Part shown: positions 22,114 to 33,908 of the stretch, in pieces
How the letters are laid out: each line of letters begins with the position of its first letter
How positions within the stretch are numbered: the first letter of the stretch is position 1
Assembly (NCBI GenBank): GCA_034769895.1
Contig: CM068373.1
Span: 438,507,080-438,571,079 of the forward strand
Direction: 5' to 3'
Source of the DNA: Magicicada septendecula
Taxonomy: Eukaryota > Arthropoda > Insecta > Hemiptera > Cicadidae
Length of the DNA stretch: 64,000 nt
The notes under the pieces: generated by a model
Database searches by the model: none
Told to the model about the DNA's origin: nothing
Seen by the model: only the letters and a program-made list of their open reading frames with translations
Program-made: the position numbers and the translations under genes

Positions 22114-25100
22114 ATGGCGGTATACGCAACTCGTACGATCGCGCTCGTGCTTAACGTGTGTGTAAAAACGATAAAGTATATCGATTTCGAAGACGGCGTG
22201 GACACAGTGTCCGTATTGTTGGACAGAATGGCGGACGTTATTCCCGACGACGTGCGAGCGGAATCACGCGATATAGGGCACAGTTTCAACTGGTACCTGG
22301 CAGTACGTGTCGTATTCAAGAAACTCGTATCCGATCGCGAACTGGAGCAGACGGCAGTGTTTTGTTCACGTATGCAACTCGTTTTACCTGCGGCAGAGGA
22401 CGCTGAAGACGTAAACGAACAGTACACGGAGTGCGTGGGAAAAGTGCTCGAAACGGTTTCGAAGTTCACTCGCGAAGGTAGCGGATGGGTCGAGAACGGG
22501 ATCTTGGCCGTCGAAGTTAAATTGTTTAAATATCGTCCTCTCACCGTATCCAATTACATATCGAGACCGAAGAAATTATTAAGTAAGAAAGCGGTAGTGA
22601 ACGTGCAAAATCTACACGACGAGAAATGCTTCCTCTGGTCTGTTTTAGCCGGGTTACATCTGATCGCGTCTAACTCGAACCGCGCGTCTCGATACAGACA
22701 GTACGAAAAAGAGCTGAATATGGAGGGGATCGACTATCCGGTGCCGGTGACTCAAATTTAAAAATTTGAAAGACAAAATGCGAACATTTCGGTGAACGTG
22801 TTCGGTTACGAAAGCGAAATCAACGAGCCCGGATATAGAAAAGACGAAGTGTACCCTATTCGGATAACCGAGCACAAAGACAGGACACACGTGAATCTTT
22901 TATTACTGAGTAACGAGGAAGGCCTCAAACATTATTGCGCCATTAGAAACTTGTCCCGTTTGCTGTACACACTAACAAAAAGTAAGTCGGTTTCGTTCCA
23001 CTGCAATTACTGCTTGCCACGATTTCGCGACAATACGGAAGCTGAAATGGCGCGAAAACGACTCGAGGATCACGAGGTACTCTGCACGGCGCACGGAACG
23101 CAAAATGTCGAACTGCCGACCGGAAAACCACGGCCATATGTATTTTAAGGACTACACGAAGTGTCACAGAGTACCGTACACGGTTTACGCGGACTTTGAA
23201 TCTTTTCTTCTCCCAGAGTCCGGATGTACGCGCGAAGAAGACAGATCGCACTCGCAGGACATTGCGCATCACGTCCCGTGCAGTTTCTGCTACGTGATCG
23301 TCGATTGGACGGGGAAGCCGTAAAAGAACCCGTCCTGTACCGCAGCGGCGGCGGTGGCGGTAATGACGTGGTGGATACGTTTCTACGGACTCTTCGCGAA
23401 GACGTGCAGCGACTCGAACGCTATTTATACAGACTGCTCCGCATGACCGACGACAACGAACGCGATTTCCAGAACGCCACCACCTGTCATCTATGCAAGA
23501 AGAGTATCGAACGCGGCGACGACGCGGACGACAAAGTGCGAAACCACGATCACGTGACGGGCGAGTACTTGGGAGACGCGCACAACGTGTGCAATTTAAA
23601 CTATAACGTGCCGCAACACGTTCCCGTCTTCTTCCATAACCTGCGCGGGTACGATTGTCACCATCTCGTCCTAGCGTTCGGGAAATTTCAAACACGACGA
23701 AATCAAGTGTATATCCACGACCAGCAAGCGGTACGTGTCCGTGTCCCTCGGCCGTCTCCGCTTTCTCGATTCCGCGCAGTTTATGAACGCGTCGTTGGAA
23801 AAGTTGGCGAAGAAGTTGCTAAAAGATAAATTTAAAATACTACCACAGTGCATGCGAACGGACGGAAACAACGAAGACGAAGATGAAGACGAAGAACGCG
23901 TTGAACTGCTGGTCAGAAATGGGGTCTACCCGTACGAGTACGTGACTGACGAAAGGAAGTTCGAGGACGTGTCTTTGCCCGCGCCGGAACATTTCTACAA
24001 CCGTCTTGCCGAGACGTCCGTGTCGGACGAAGATTACGCGCACGCGCAAAACGTGTGAACGGTTTTCGGGATACCAACGTTAGGCGAGTATCACGACCTC
24101 TACCTGGAAACCGACGTGTTGCTATTGGCCGACGTATTGAAAAACTTCCGCGAAACCAGCTTACAATACTACGAAATCGATCCGTGCAACGTGTACTCCG
24201 CGCCGGGACTCGCGTGGAAAGCCATGCTGAAAATGACAGGGATTCGACTGGAACTACTGCAAGTTATAATCATGTACCTGTTCGCGGAGAGCGGGTTAAG
24301 AGGGGGTACCGCGATGGTGCCCACGAGATACGCCAAGGCCAACAACCCGTACGTACCGGACTACGATCGCGAACGCGAAAACAATTACCTCTTCTACTTG
24401 GACTGTACAAACCTGTACGGCACCGCGACGAGACTGCCATTACCCCACTCCGGATTCCGATGGTTGGAACGTGAAGAAATCGACGCGTTAGATTTGAGCA
24501 TGGTAGGCGCTGAAGACGAAATCGGCTATATCCTCAACGTCGATATAGGTTATCCCCGCCGGCTACACGACCTACAGTCGGACTACCCGCTAGCGCCGGA
24601 ACGCAGAAAGGTCGGCGAGCACGAATTTTCCGCGTACAGCAAACGTTTTAACTATATGAAAAATTTCAATTTACCCATCACCGGCACTGTAAAGAAACTA
24701 ATCACCAGTCTCGAGGATAAGACAAACTATATCGTCCACTATAGAACGTTGCGGCTGTATCTGAAACTCGGGATGACATTGAAAGCCGTTAATCGCGTGT
24801 TAGCGTTCAGTCAGAGTGCGTGGAAGAAGCCGTTCATTGACTTTAACACGGAAAAACGGAAAGCCGCGGTAAACAAATTTCGAAAAAGACTTTTTTAAAC
24901 TAATGATTAACGCGGTGTACGGCAAATTATTAGATAACGTCCGGAAACGTATAGATTTTCGTTTAGTCACCATCGAACGTAAAATGTTAACACTGATCGC
25001 GAGCCCGAGATTCGTGCACGCGAACGTGTACAACAAAGACTTGGTAGGCGTAATGATGAAAAAGAGAACCGTATATCTCAACCGTCCACTGTACGTAGGA

Positions 25101-25796
25101 TGCACCGTGCTGGACATCAGTAAACACATAATGTACAGTTTCCACTACGAATTTACTGTCGCGAATTACGGACCACGTGTGCGATTGTGTATGACCGATA
25201 CGGACTCTTTGCTATACGATATACGCACCGATAACGTGTACGAGGACATTAACGAAAACCTACATTTATTCGATACGTCAGAATATCCCGCGACCCATCC
25301 TTGTTATAGTGCGGTAAATAAAAAACGGTTGGGAACGTCTAAAGACAACAAGCACGCGAAACCTATCGTCGAATTCGTCGGCTTGCCCGCGAAATCGTAC
25401 TCGCTGCTAGTGTTGCAGGACGACGGTGAGAAAACTGAGAAGCGCTTAGCGAGTGGCTATACAGAACCGGTTAACTCATGCGGATTACAAACGTTGTGTG
25501 CTGGCATCGACGACGACGACGTCGACTAACCGACAAACGTACACGTCCGCGCTGATCATACGCAGCGAAGACCATCGACTCTACACGCGCCAGATTGTGA
25601 AATTGTCGTTATCGCCGTACGACGACAAGAGATACGTCTTGGAGGACGGACAGAGAACGTTAGCTTACGGTCATTACAAAATTCGCGAGATGGAAGAGGG
25701 TGGACGTGCGACGGTTCAACAACAACAACAACGACGACGACGGCCCAGCGTGATACGGACCGCGAACCGCGAAAGCGTGATTCGGTACGCGTGATG
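22114..25796 (+). pseudogene. polB: Protein-primed family B DNA polymerase (element A)
   Basis: N-terminal region: FTREGSGWVENGI and DEKCFLWSVLAGLH, typical of insect Polinton/adintovirus polymerases. An in-frame TAA breaks it at 22759-22761. Exonuclease start is VPYTVYADFESFLL (about 23180). A zinc/HNH-like insert follows (CHLCKKS... RNHDHVTGEYLGDAHNVCN, 23490-23600). Palm motif A is YLDCTNLYGTA (24400), motif B NAVYGKLLDNVRKR (24910), motif C MTDTDSLLYD (25190). Frame changes occur near 23140, 23325, 23720, 24898 and 25500, with a TGA at 24056. All three palm motifs retain catalytic residues, but no full-length protein is possible. Confidence 0.9.
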
Positions 25797-26285
25797 AGTG
25801 TTAGAGGCGGAGGAGCAGGAGGAACATATATATATATGTATATACGAATCGATCAAGTGTATGACTGTACAGTACAATGCGGTGTATTTTATGAAAACTG
25901 TTGCATCATATCTTTGCGCAACAGTATGGTGCAATAGTTACGCAAGATTGCCCGTCTATATAGACAATAAATATTTAGGACAAGGTTTTCCTCCATCCTT
26001 GACCCGGTTACCTGAACAGTACTGTGGCGCCATATCACCGTAACTCATTACGATACGATTCGATCGATAGAACCGTTGCGTCATATTGTGAAACAGTATA
26101 GTGCAATACGTGTTGACAGAATGTTGTGCAATAGTTACACGCAACAGTAGAACAGGGAGGGGTGGGGGATCGTCCGTCTATATAAACGGGCAGCTCGTTC
26201 GGTATACAGATCACTCCTGGGTCGACAGTCGCAAGCAACTCATCGCAACCAGCGGACCTACTAAGCAAGCAAGCGAGCAAGCAAG
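25797..26285. repeat. Repeat-rich intergenic region between PolB and the VYLPKR gene (element A)
   Basis: Motifs of the form ACTGTTGC..CATAT....GCGCAACAGTATGGTGCAATAGTTA occur at 25899-25940 and, more diverged, at 26071-26140; related copies lie upstream of PolB. The block from about 25992 to 26062 (CTTGACCCGGTTACCTG... GCGCCATATCA...ACTCATTACGA) is repeated at 52838-52893 and inverted at about 21410-21440. Confidence 0.55.
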
Positions 26286-26580
26286 ATGGAATTTTTTGTA
26301 CATAAATTTGGGAGCGTCACCGTGTACGAGTACGCACGATGTCAGGACCTACAAGCGGTGACGAAGTACCCGATTCGCCTGTTGCGGAACGAGACGACGC
26401 GGTACGGACCTTCATTGGCAGCCGTTATAACTAGAGGAACCGACGGCGCGGGATTACTCAAGGTTTACCTGCCGAAACGATAAGCGTAGCTGTTTACGGA
26501 CGAGGAACTGCAAGGGGTACAGGTGGACACTCTCTACCTACAGTACAACGGACGTCACTGTTGGAAGAATGTAAATTATT
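26286..26580 (+). pseudogene. Small conserved VYLPKR protein (element A)
   Basis: The frame starts MEFFVHKFGSV and includes ETTRYGPSLAAVI and LLKVYLPKR, then an in-frame TAA at 26480; coding-like sequence continues (LFTDEELQGVQVDTLYLQYNG). The homologous gene in element B (46764-47081) reads through this position (FYVYLPKRWCDVFTEEQLKAV). Small proteins with a (V/I)xLPKR-x-FT/SDE-E pattern recur in insect Polintons; I do not know the function. It lies between PolB and INT, on the same strand as both. Confidence 0.55.
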
Positions 26581-26861
26581 GTTAGTACGTAATTTTGTAA
26601 CACTTTTGTACCTGTGTGTCTTGTTTTATGTTCACCCGATTTTCACGTTCACCCGACATTAACTGGCGTCATCATCGGCTGTCCAGCGTTGGTATAACTC
26701 TCCGCAACACGGTACGTTTCAAGACAGTGACATGACGGAAGGCGAAGCGAACACACCTCGACGTACGAGGAGAGTAAAGTTTAGCGACAACCTGACGTTC
26801 TATCCTGTACCGTATTACTGTAAATCGCGTTTCGGTGCACTCGTAAGAAGAAGACACGAGT

Positions 26862-27842
26862 ATGCAACCGCAGGACGAAGAAGAAGAAGAACAACAGCAA
26901 CAACAGAAATGTGGAAACATTCGCAAGACGATCGCGATGGAGCTGCACAGAGCGGTGAGAAGGAATTTCGTGAGACGCGCGGTGGAACTGAAGGGACTGT
27001 ACGACCTCTAGCAAGCCGATTTGGTGGAGATGATACCGCACGCTAAGGTGAACAAAGGCTACAAATACCTTGTGACCGTTATAAAAGCGTTCAGCAAGTT
27101 CGCGTACGCCGTCCCGTTGAAAACTAAGACGGGAGCGGAAGTGGCGCGCGCGCTCGAACCGATAATCAAAACCAACAGAATGAAATATCTGCAAACGGAC
27201 AACGGTAAAGAATACTACAACAGCGCTGTACGGTCTGTGTTGGATACGTATAAGGTAAAGCTGTACTCGACGTTTAGTGAGAAAAAAACGTCGATCGTGG
27301 AACGTTTCAACAGAACGTTGAAGACGCGCACGTATCGCGCGTTCAGCGAATGAGGACATTACCGTTGGTTGAACACGTTGCCCGGACTGGTGAAACCGTA
27401 CAACGACAGCGTGCACAGAACGATCGGTATGAAACCCAGCCGTGTGAACGAAAGCAACGAGCGGGTAGTGTTGGAAAGTATCAAGAAGAGTACACGGCCA
27501 TGCGGTGCGAGCGAGAAGAACCCCAAGTTCAAAACGGGCGACCGTGTTCGCGTGAGTAAACCCAAAATGACGTTCGCAAAAGGGTACACGCCCAACTGGA
27601 CCATCGAAATTTTCACCGTGCACGCGGTGCAATCCACCGTTCCCGTCACTTACCGTCTCGAGGATCACACCGGTGAAACGGTGCGTGGCGGCTTTTACGA
27701 GCACGAAATCAGCAAGTCGAGCGTCGGTGACGTTTACCTGGTGGAGAAAGTGTTACAAAGCAAAGGCGATAGGGTGCGCGTGTGTTGGCTCGGTTTCGAC
27801 GGTAAACAGGATACGTGGATACACAAAAAAGATCTGATATAA
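26862..27842 (+). pseudogene. int: Retroviral-type integrase with chromodomain (element A)
   Basis: One continuous frame apart from two stops: TAG at 27009-27011 (before QADLVEM) and TGA at 27351-27353 (after YRAFSE). The start at 26862 begins MQPQDEEEEEQQQQQQ. Catalytic residues are D in QADLVEMIPHAK, D in YLQTDNGKEYY and E in KKTSIVERFNRTLK. The C-terminus has DRVRVSKPKMTFAKGYTPNW and a chromodomain (DVYLVEKVLQSKGDRVRVCW... WIHKKDLI). Polintons use this enzyme for integration, giving a 6-bp target duplication. Two single-codon stops suggest recent inactivation. Confidence 0.9.
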
Positions 27843-27959
27843 AACGCGGAATAAACGCGTAGCGTGGCACCAGTACGCGACAGTACGTTACGATGACAAC
27901 ATCGTCATGTCGGCGGCGGCGGCAGCGGTGAACAACTGCTCAATAGGCGACTGTGGTCG

Positions 27960-28100
27960 AACGACGACGACGACGACGACGAAGAAGAAGAAGAAGAAGA
28001 AGAAGAAGAAGAAGAAGAAGAAGAAGAAGAAGAAGAAGAAGAAGAAGAAAAAGAAGAAGAAGAAGAAGAAGAAGAAGAAGAAGAAGAAGAAGAAGAAAAT
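27960..28100. repeat. (GAA)n/(CGA)n trinucleotide expansion
   Basis: ACGACGACG then more than 40 GAA/AAG triplets with a single AAA interruption. It sits between the integrase and the ATPase of element A, where element B has only about 40 bp plus the ATPase N-terminus. Long poly-lysine or poly-serine frames across it are artefacts of the repeat. Confidence 0.95.
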
Positions 28101-28215
28101 AAAGATAGTACAAATCCCAAAAATTTAAAATAAAAATATGGACTTGTCGGAAGGTTACACGAGTGGTGGTGGTGGTGGGGGCGGAGGATGAGGAGGGGCA
28201 AGGAGGAGTAAGCAC

Positions 28216-28840
28216 GGATCACTTCTGCCCGATTCTGTACGTTCTATCATCTGCAGACCGTCAGCGTGCGGACAAGACTAACGTGATGTTCAACCTGTTG
28301 TTCGACGTAAACGGCATACGTTTCGCAAATCTGTACGTGTTTTCAAAATCACTGTTTCAACCCAAATACCGTATGTTGGAATCGTTGATGATACGGGTCG
28401 CCGACGACGGACCGGGTTATCACGCGTACAGGGAAAACGACGAGGTACCGCCGCCCGACGAAGTCTACACCGCGTCCGTTATGGTGTTCGACGACGTGTC
28501 TTGTGAAAAACAACACAACATACGCAAGTACTTTGCTATGGGACGACACAGCGGTGTAGACACGTTTTACTTGTGCCAGACGTACGGTCAAATACCGAAA
28601 CAGCTGATTCGTGACAACGCCATCCTTATAGTCTTGTTTAGACAGGACGATCTCAACTTGAAGCACGCGTACAACGATCACGTCAACACGGACATGAAGT
28701 ACGGAAAGTTTAAGAACTTGTACGCTGAAACGTGGAAAGACCGGCACGGTTTTCTTGTCGTCAACAAAGTCTTGTCCATCGATAACGGGCGGTACAGAAT
28801 CGGTTTCGATCGTTTCACAGTACCACCACCGAACGAATAA
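28216..28840 (+). pseudogene. FtsK/HerA-like packaging ATPase (element A), P-loop decayed
   Basis: Matches element B's ATPase (40607-41305) from NVMFNLLFDVNGIRFANLYV onward, with the Walker B-like VMVFDDVSCEKQHNIRKYF, the sensor-like RHSGVDTFYLCQTY and RQDDLNLKHAYNDHV. The family (A32-like) pumps genomic DNA into capsids. In A the region that should hold the P-loop (about 28225-28290) is in a different frame and does not keep the GxxxxGKS pattern; B has it intact. Upstream, the N-terminus is replaced by Gly-rich sequence and the GAA expansion. Confidence 0.85.
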
Positions 28841-28983
28841 ACAAACGTGTGTAGACTGTCTGTGTAAAACGGGAGGGGCGTTGACTTTTCCGTAAAGAGG
28901 TTTATATAACGACGACTAAGATTGTACGTAAATACATGTTTTTCCACGTCGATTCGTTAGTCGATCTACTGACGTTCGTGAAG

Positions 28984-29502
28984 ATGGACGACAAGGAGAA
29001 ACGGGTCGTTCGTGATATCGAAACGATCAGCAATAACATACGGAAGAAATACCGCGCGTTAAAATACGGGATCCAAGAAGAGAAAGAAAAGCTAACGAGA
29101 AGTTACAAACTGATCTTGGAACCGTTGAAAACCATTTTGCAAGCGTTGGTTGAAAAAAAACGTAAAACGACTGCAAAGCCGATACGGAAAAGTAAGCAGA
29201 AAGAAGAGGAGGATGAGGAAGGGATGGATAAACAGTTAGTAAACTCTAAACATGACGGTACACCGCGTTTCATAGACACGTCCGTAGTTGGTGAGACGAC
29301 GACGACGACGGACGTTGATGATGATGACGACGACGATGGCCCTAGTTTATCGGTTGAAAGACTGTTGAACACGCCCGAAGGGAGACGTGAAGCACGTAAT
29401 TATTTTCAGAGCCAATACGAACGCGATTCGCAAGCGTTCAAATACACGAGCAGGACCGTATCGGCTGATCGTGGACAAAGATGGATTATACGTACGGTGT
29501 AA
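28984..29502 (+). CDS. Coiled-coil accessory protein (element A)
   Basis: Starts MDDKEKRVVRDIETISNNIR and continues KKYRALKYGIQEEKEKLTRS, strongly matching B's protein at 40145-40573 (MDDKQLTQEIDAISDNIRQK). I chose ATG 28984 because MDDK is the shared start, although the frame is open upstream to 28936. The middle is Lys-rich then Asp-rich (DVDDDDDDDG), and the C-terminal half contains VERLLNTPEGRREARNYF (B: LEEFLATPEGRHEAQEYV). Helical, probably a virion or scaffold protein by position between ATPase and capsid genes, but function is unknown. It overlaps the next frame by about 22 nt. Confidence 0.65.
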   Translation: MDDKEKRVVRDIETISNNIRKKYRALKYGIQEEKEKLTRSYKLILEPLKTILQALVEKKRKTTAKPIRKSKQKEEEDEEGMDKQLVNSKHDGTPRFIDTSVVGETTTTTDVDDDDDDDGPSLSVERLLNTPEGRREARNYFQSQYERDSQAFKYTSRTVSADRGQRWIIRTV

Positions 29503-29864
29503 GACACGACGGTGGTAGATGGATGATAGGCGATTCGCAGGTGGAAATCGATGGTAACGATACTTTTGTTATCAACGGTGTACGATACAAAGGCACGTCG
29601 GGACGTTTCGAATTGGTGTTCATGAAACGTCCGGATACTGGCGTATACAACGAGGACGATCTCGCGGCTTACAAGCGTATACTTACAAGCGCAGCGATGA
29701 AAGCGAAATCGGCGTTAGGCGGCGGACTGTGCGGCGAAAGTAAACGACATCGTCGACGCAGCGGAGCGGTCATTAAGCGGAGAAAGGCAGCAGCACGTAC
29801 GACCGGGAGGAAGAGGAGGAGAACGACAACGACGACAGAGCGGAGGAAGAAGAGGTGGAGATAG
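29481..29864 (+). pseudogene. TYGVR accessory protein fused to the tail of the PLA2 protein by deletion (element A)
   Basis: Residues 1 to about 72 (MDYTYGVRHDGGRW, YNEDDLAAYKR) match B's protein at 39671-40138. After LAAYKRILT the sequence switches to SAAMKAKSALGGG... followed by an Arg/Lys-rich tail, which matches the C-terminal part of B's phospholipase A2 protein (AVAAAMKAKSAIGSGRR). So one deletion removed the end of this gene, the whole fibre gene and the PLA2 catalytic domain. The hybrid frame is open, but is best read as a deletion scar. In the next frame TASGLYLRPYRK (29875) is the last conserved piece of the PLA2 protein. Confidence 0.8.
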
Positions 29865-29899
29865 TAACCGCAAAACGGCTTCGGGACTGTACCTGCGTC

Positions 29900-30266
29900 C
29901 GTACCGAAAAATCTAGTAGAAATACCGACGCGCCCGTTGTCCGATCGCGAGCTATACGCGTACGCGAAAAAATTGAACGTACCTTATTTCAGAGGCGTGT
30001 ACATGCGCGACGCGTTACCGCGCTCGCCGCCGCGGAAGAACGAGAGCGCCGTCGTGAATCTCGATGATACCGCCGAACCGGGCACGCACTGGGTATGCTA
30101 CAAGAAGCGAGGCGATCGAGTCCTGTACTTCGACGGGGTCGAGCTGATGCGATACTTCGGCGCGAACGAGACCGACGTGCGTTACAATTACGCGCGTAAA
30201 CAACCGCTGGACACGGTCGTCTGCGGACATTTATGTTTAGAGTTTTTGTCGCCGAACGATCAGTAG
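29900..30266 (+). CDS. Adenain-like cysteine protease (element A)
   Basis: C5-type protease used by Polintons and adenoviruses to mature capsid proteins. The catalytic histidine is in PGTHWVCYKKRG, the acidic residue in VLYFDGVELMRYFG, and the cysteine in VVCGHLCLEFL. B's copy (37597-37960) has about eight extra residues (FGNLRPPL) between the acidic residue and ELMRYFG, a segment usually present in the family, so A has a small in-frame deletion next to an active-site residue. The frame lacks an ATG before 30002; upstream VPKNLVEIPTRPLSDREL is shared with B, so the true start is upstream and overlaps the preceding gene. Ends TAG at 30264-30266. Confidence 0.8.
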
Positions 30267-30274
30267 ACGACGAG

Positions 30275-30997
30275 ATGTCGTCGCTGACGGTCACCGTCAC
30301 AGGCACGGATCCAAGCGCACTCGTCTGTGAGTGTTTTCCACCACTCGAACTGACGGCGGGCGAATGGTATGCCGGACTGTTGGATTTCACCACGTACAAC
30401 TCTATTCCGAATGTGGAAAGCGGCAGAAACAACGTCTTTCCCGTACTGAAGGGTGGCGGAGGCGGCGGTACGGGTAAAACTTTAGAACTCATCGAGTTAC
30501 CGACCCGTGCGTACGAAGTCAGTGATATCGGAACGTACCTGAAGAAAGCGCTAGTCGACCCGAAATTCGGTCTGCACGCCAACAACAACACGCTGCAATG
30601 TGAACTTTACTGTTCTTACGAGATCGATTTTGGTAGTACACAGCACGGAATCGGTGCCATGCTGGGTTTCATCAAGAAAACCAAGCTGGAAGCGTATAAA
30701 TTACACACGTCGGACGCGCCCGTAAACATTAGCCTAACAAAGTGAACGTTCTGGAGGTAAGGGGTAACGCCGTGCAAGGTTCGTACAAGGACGGACGAAA
30801 CGAGCACATTCTACATTCGTTCTACCCGACGGTCGAGCCGGGATTCAAGATAGTAGAAACGCCCAGCAACGTCATATATCTGCCGGTGAACGTACAAAGT
30901 TGACGTAACATTACCATATCGGTACACGATCAGACGGAGGTATGGTGAATTTTCATGGTGAAGTCATGACCGTGCGAATCCACCTAAAACGGATGTA
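30275..30997 (+). pseudogene. Penton-like minor capsid protein (element A)
   Basis: Starts MSSLTVTVTGTDPSALVCEC, nine bases after the protease stop. Conserved blocks are PPLELTAGEWYAGLLDFTTY NSIPN, ELPTRAYEVSDIGTYL and HANNNTLQCELYC, the pattern of single jelly-roll minor capsid (penton) proteins of Polintons/adintoviruses. After NISLTK at 30742 a frameshift leads into VNVLEVRGNAVQGSYKDGRN and FKIVETPSNVIYLPVNVQ, stopping at 30901-30903; a decayed tail extends to about 30997 by comparison with B. Confidence 0.75.
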
Positions 30998-31192
30998 GCG
31001 ATGGGTTTTTACTTCAACAATAGTTGTTTTTCTGTTGCACCGTCGTCGTCTCTCGCGCAAGACTCGCGAAGATACAAGAGGAGCGTACGTTCGGGAATCG
31101 CGTCAGTCGACGTTCGACGTTGAAGCGTTTGACACCAACGAACCGACGCTATCTGATTTCACTAGGCTTGAAAGTCAAGAAAAACAAATAAC

Positions 31193-32440
31193 ATGGCGGT
31201 CAGCGGTATCCTGACGGTCACTCTCGGCCCGCGCTTCGACGACACCGTCACGCATTGTGAGTACCACAGTCACGCGCCGTACGCGTCGTCGCCATACGGT
31301 AACAACGATGAAATACGTATACCCATGCTGCAGCAGGACGTCTTCACACTGCCGATGGAAATTTTCCTGTACGTCGAAGGTAAGTTGAGCAAGAAGACGT
31401 TCGGAACGAGCGATACCGACAAAGTGAACGTGAACAACGCGATCACGTTTGTCTTCGAAGAAATCCGTTACCAATTGGCCGGCGTGGAATTCGATCGGAC
31501 CAAGAACGTCGGCGTCACGTCCACGGTGAAGACCATGTTGTCCGTCGGTAAACCGGACGTTGATGCGATGAAAAACGCCGGATGGGTGGCACCGACGACC
31601 AACGTGATAACGCCGAAAGGGAGCAACGGTGAATTCAACTTTTGCGTACCGCTGCGTATGTTGATGGGATTCGCCGGAGACTTTACGCGGATCATTTTAA
31701 ATATGAAACAAGAACTGATACTGTTGCGCACGTCCACCGATGTAAACGCTATGGTGATGACGACGACGACGAGCAGCGCGACTACGGCTAACCCCGATAT
31801 CGAACTGACTAAAATCGTGTGGATCGTTCCGTACGTGCACGTGAACAACGATACGCGGTTGGAGCTGTTGGAACTGATGCGGAACGACCCGCCGCTGTCC
31901 GTACAGTTTCGCAGTTGGGAACTCCACCAGTACCCGGCATTGCCGACGACCGGCAGGCAGACGTGGACGATCAAGACGTCGTCGCAACTGGAGAAGCCGC
32001 GATTCGTGATACTCACCTTCCAGACCCGCAGAAAGTACGATGTGAAAAAACACGCCGACGAATTTGATCACTGCCGTGTGACCAACGCGCGACTCTTTCT
32101 GAACGACAAGTACTACCCGTACGATAACCTGAACTTGGATATCGCCAAAGGACGCCACGCACTGCTGTACGACATGTATTCTTGTTTTCAAAAATCGTAC
32201 TAACCCAGGACTCAATCCAATGTACTTCTATCGCCGGACGAGTTTAGAGATAAAGCACCGCTATTCGCCTTCGATTGTAGCAGACAGGACGAGTCGCTCA
32301 AGTCTTCATCGGTCGACGTGCGACTGGAATTCGAGTCCACGGAAAATTTCCCTGCTGAAACCACAGCCTTCTGCATGATACTTCACGATTCGCTCAACCT
32401 ATACACTCCGCTGTCCAACACCATGCACAGATGCACTTAG
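31193..32440 (+). pseudogene. Major capsid protein (element A), frameshifted near its C-terminus
   Basis: 336 codons are intact: MAVSGILTVTLGPRFDDTVT, YVEGKLSKKTFG, FEEIRYQLAGVEFDRTKNVG, FCVPLRMLMGFAGDF, MKQELILLRTSTD, FRSWELHQYPALP and KPRFVILTFQTRRK. This is the double jelly-roll hexon-like protein of Polintons. After KSY at 32203 the frame shifts, and DEFRDKAPLFAFDCSRQDE... YTPLSNTMHRCT continues to the TAG at 32438-32440, matching B's C-terminus. Only about the last 75 residues are out of frame, so this is the best-preserved capsid gene in A. Confidence 0.85.
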
Positions 32441-32529
32441 TTTCGTCCCCGCATCACTACTACCATCACCACCCGGGGTTGCTGTCTCACCCCCCAAACC
32501 CACCACAACCACAACCAATAGGAAGTCAT
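32441..32529 (+). other. Element A sequence between MCP and the insertion of B
   Basis: C-rich spacer; continues at 50639 on the other side of element B. Confidence 0.6.
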
Positions 32530-32535
32530 GACCTA
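32530..32535. repeat. Target site duplication of element B, left
   Basis: GACCTA directly outside the left terminus of B; identical to 50633-50638. Confidence 0.9.
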
Positions 32536-33600
<1,065 letters not shown>

Positions 33601-33665
33601 ACCCCCACATGACGTATGTGTTCGACTGCGAGGCGAGACAGTTGGCTTCCGCAAAAAATAAATTA

Positions 33666-33737
33666 TGGCCCCTCCGGGATTTGAACCCGGGACCTCCGGT
33701 ACTCCAAACCGGCATGCATCCACTACACCAAGAGGCC
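33666..33737 (-). tRNA. tRNA-like gene carried by element B
   Basis: Same cloverleaf as the element C gene: acceptor GGCCTCT/AGGGGCC, T loop TTCAAAT with five-pair stem, anticodon stem CCGGT/ACCGG, loop TTGGAGT. Differences from C are confined to the D arm (GCATGC versus GCACGC) and one anticodon-loop base (GGA here, GGT in C). A T6 run follows downstream on the minus strand. Box A TGGTGTAGTGG and box B GGTTCAAATCC are intact. Amino-acid identity uncertain (sequence is closest to tRNA-Pro; a Ser-type anticodon GGA without a long variable arm would be abnormal). Confidence 0.7.
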
Positions 33738-33908
33738 GTTGTCGTTTAACTGTAATTATTTTTGTACTTATACTTCTCGTCTCTTACTTGCAACTATGAG
33801 GTGGACGAGTGATATCTACTGTTGTCCTATGTGTAAAACCATAAAAGCACAACATAAGTTTATTTATTATTAAAAATAAATAAACATTTTTTATACTTTT
33901 ATTTTTTA

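Noticed and set aside
26732..27046. Arg/Thr-rich open frame overlapping the integrase start
   Set aside because: It overlaps the integrase frame out of phase and is Arg-rich because of the GAA/CGA-rich codons there; no equivalent in element B.
27905..28222. Long poly-Lys/poly-Ser/poly-Leu open frames
   Set aside because: They are translations of the (GAA)n tract in different frames, with no conserved sequence beyond it.
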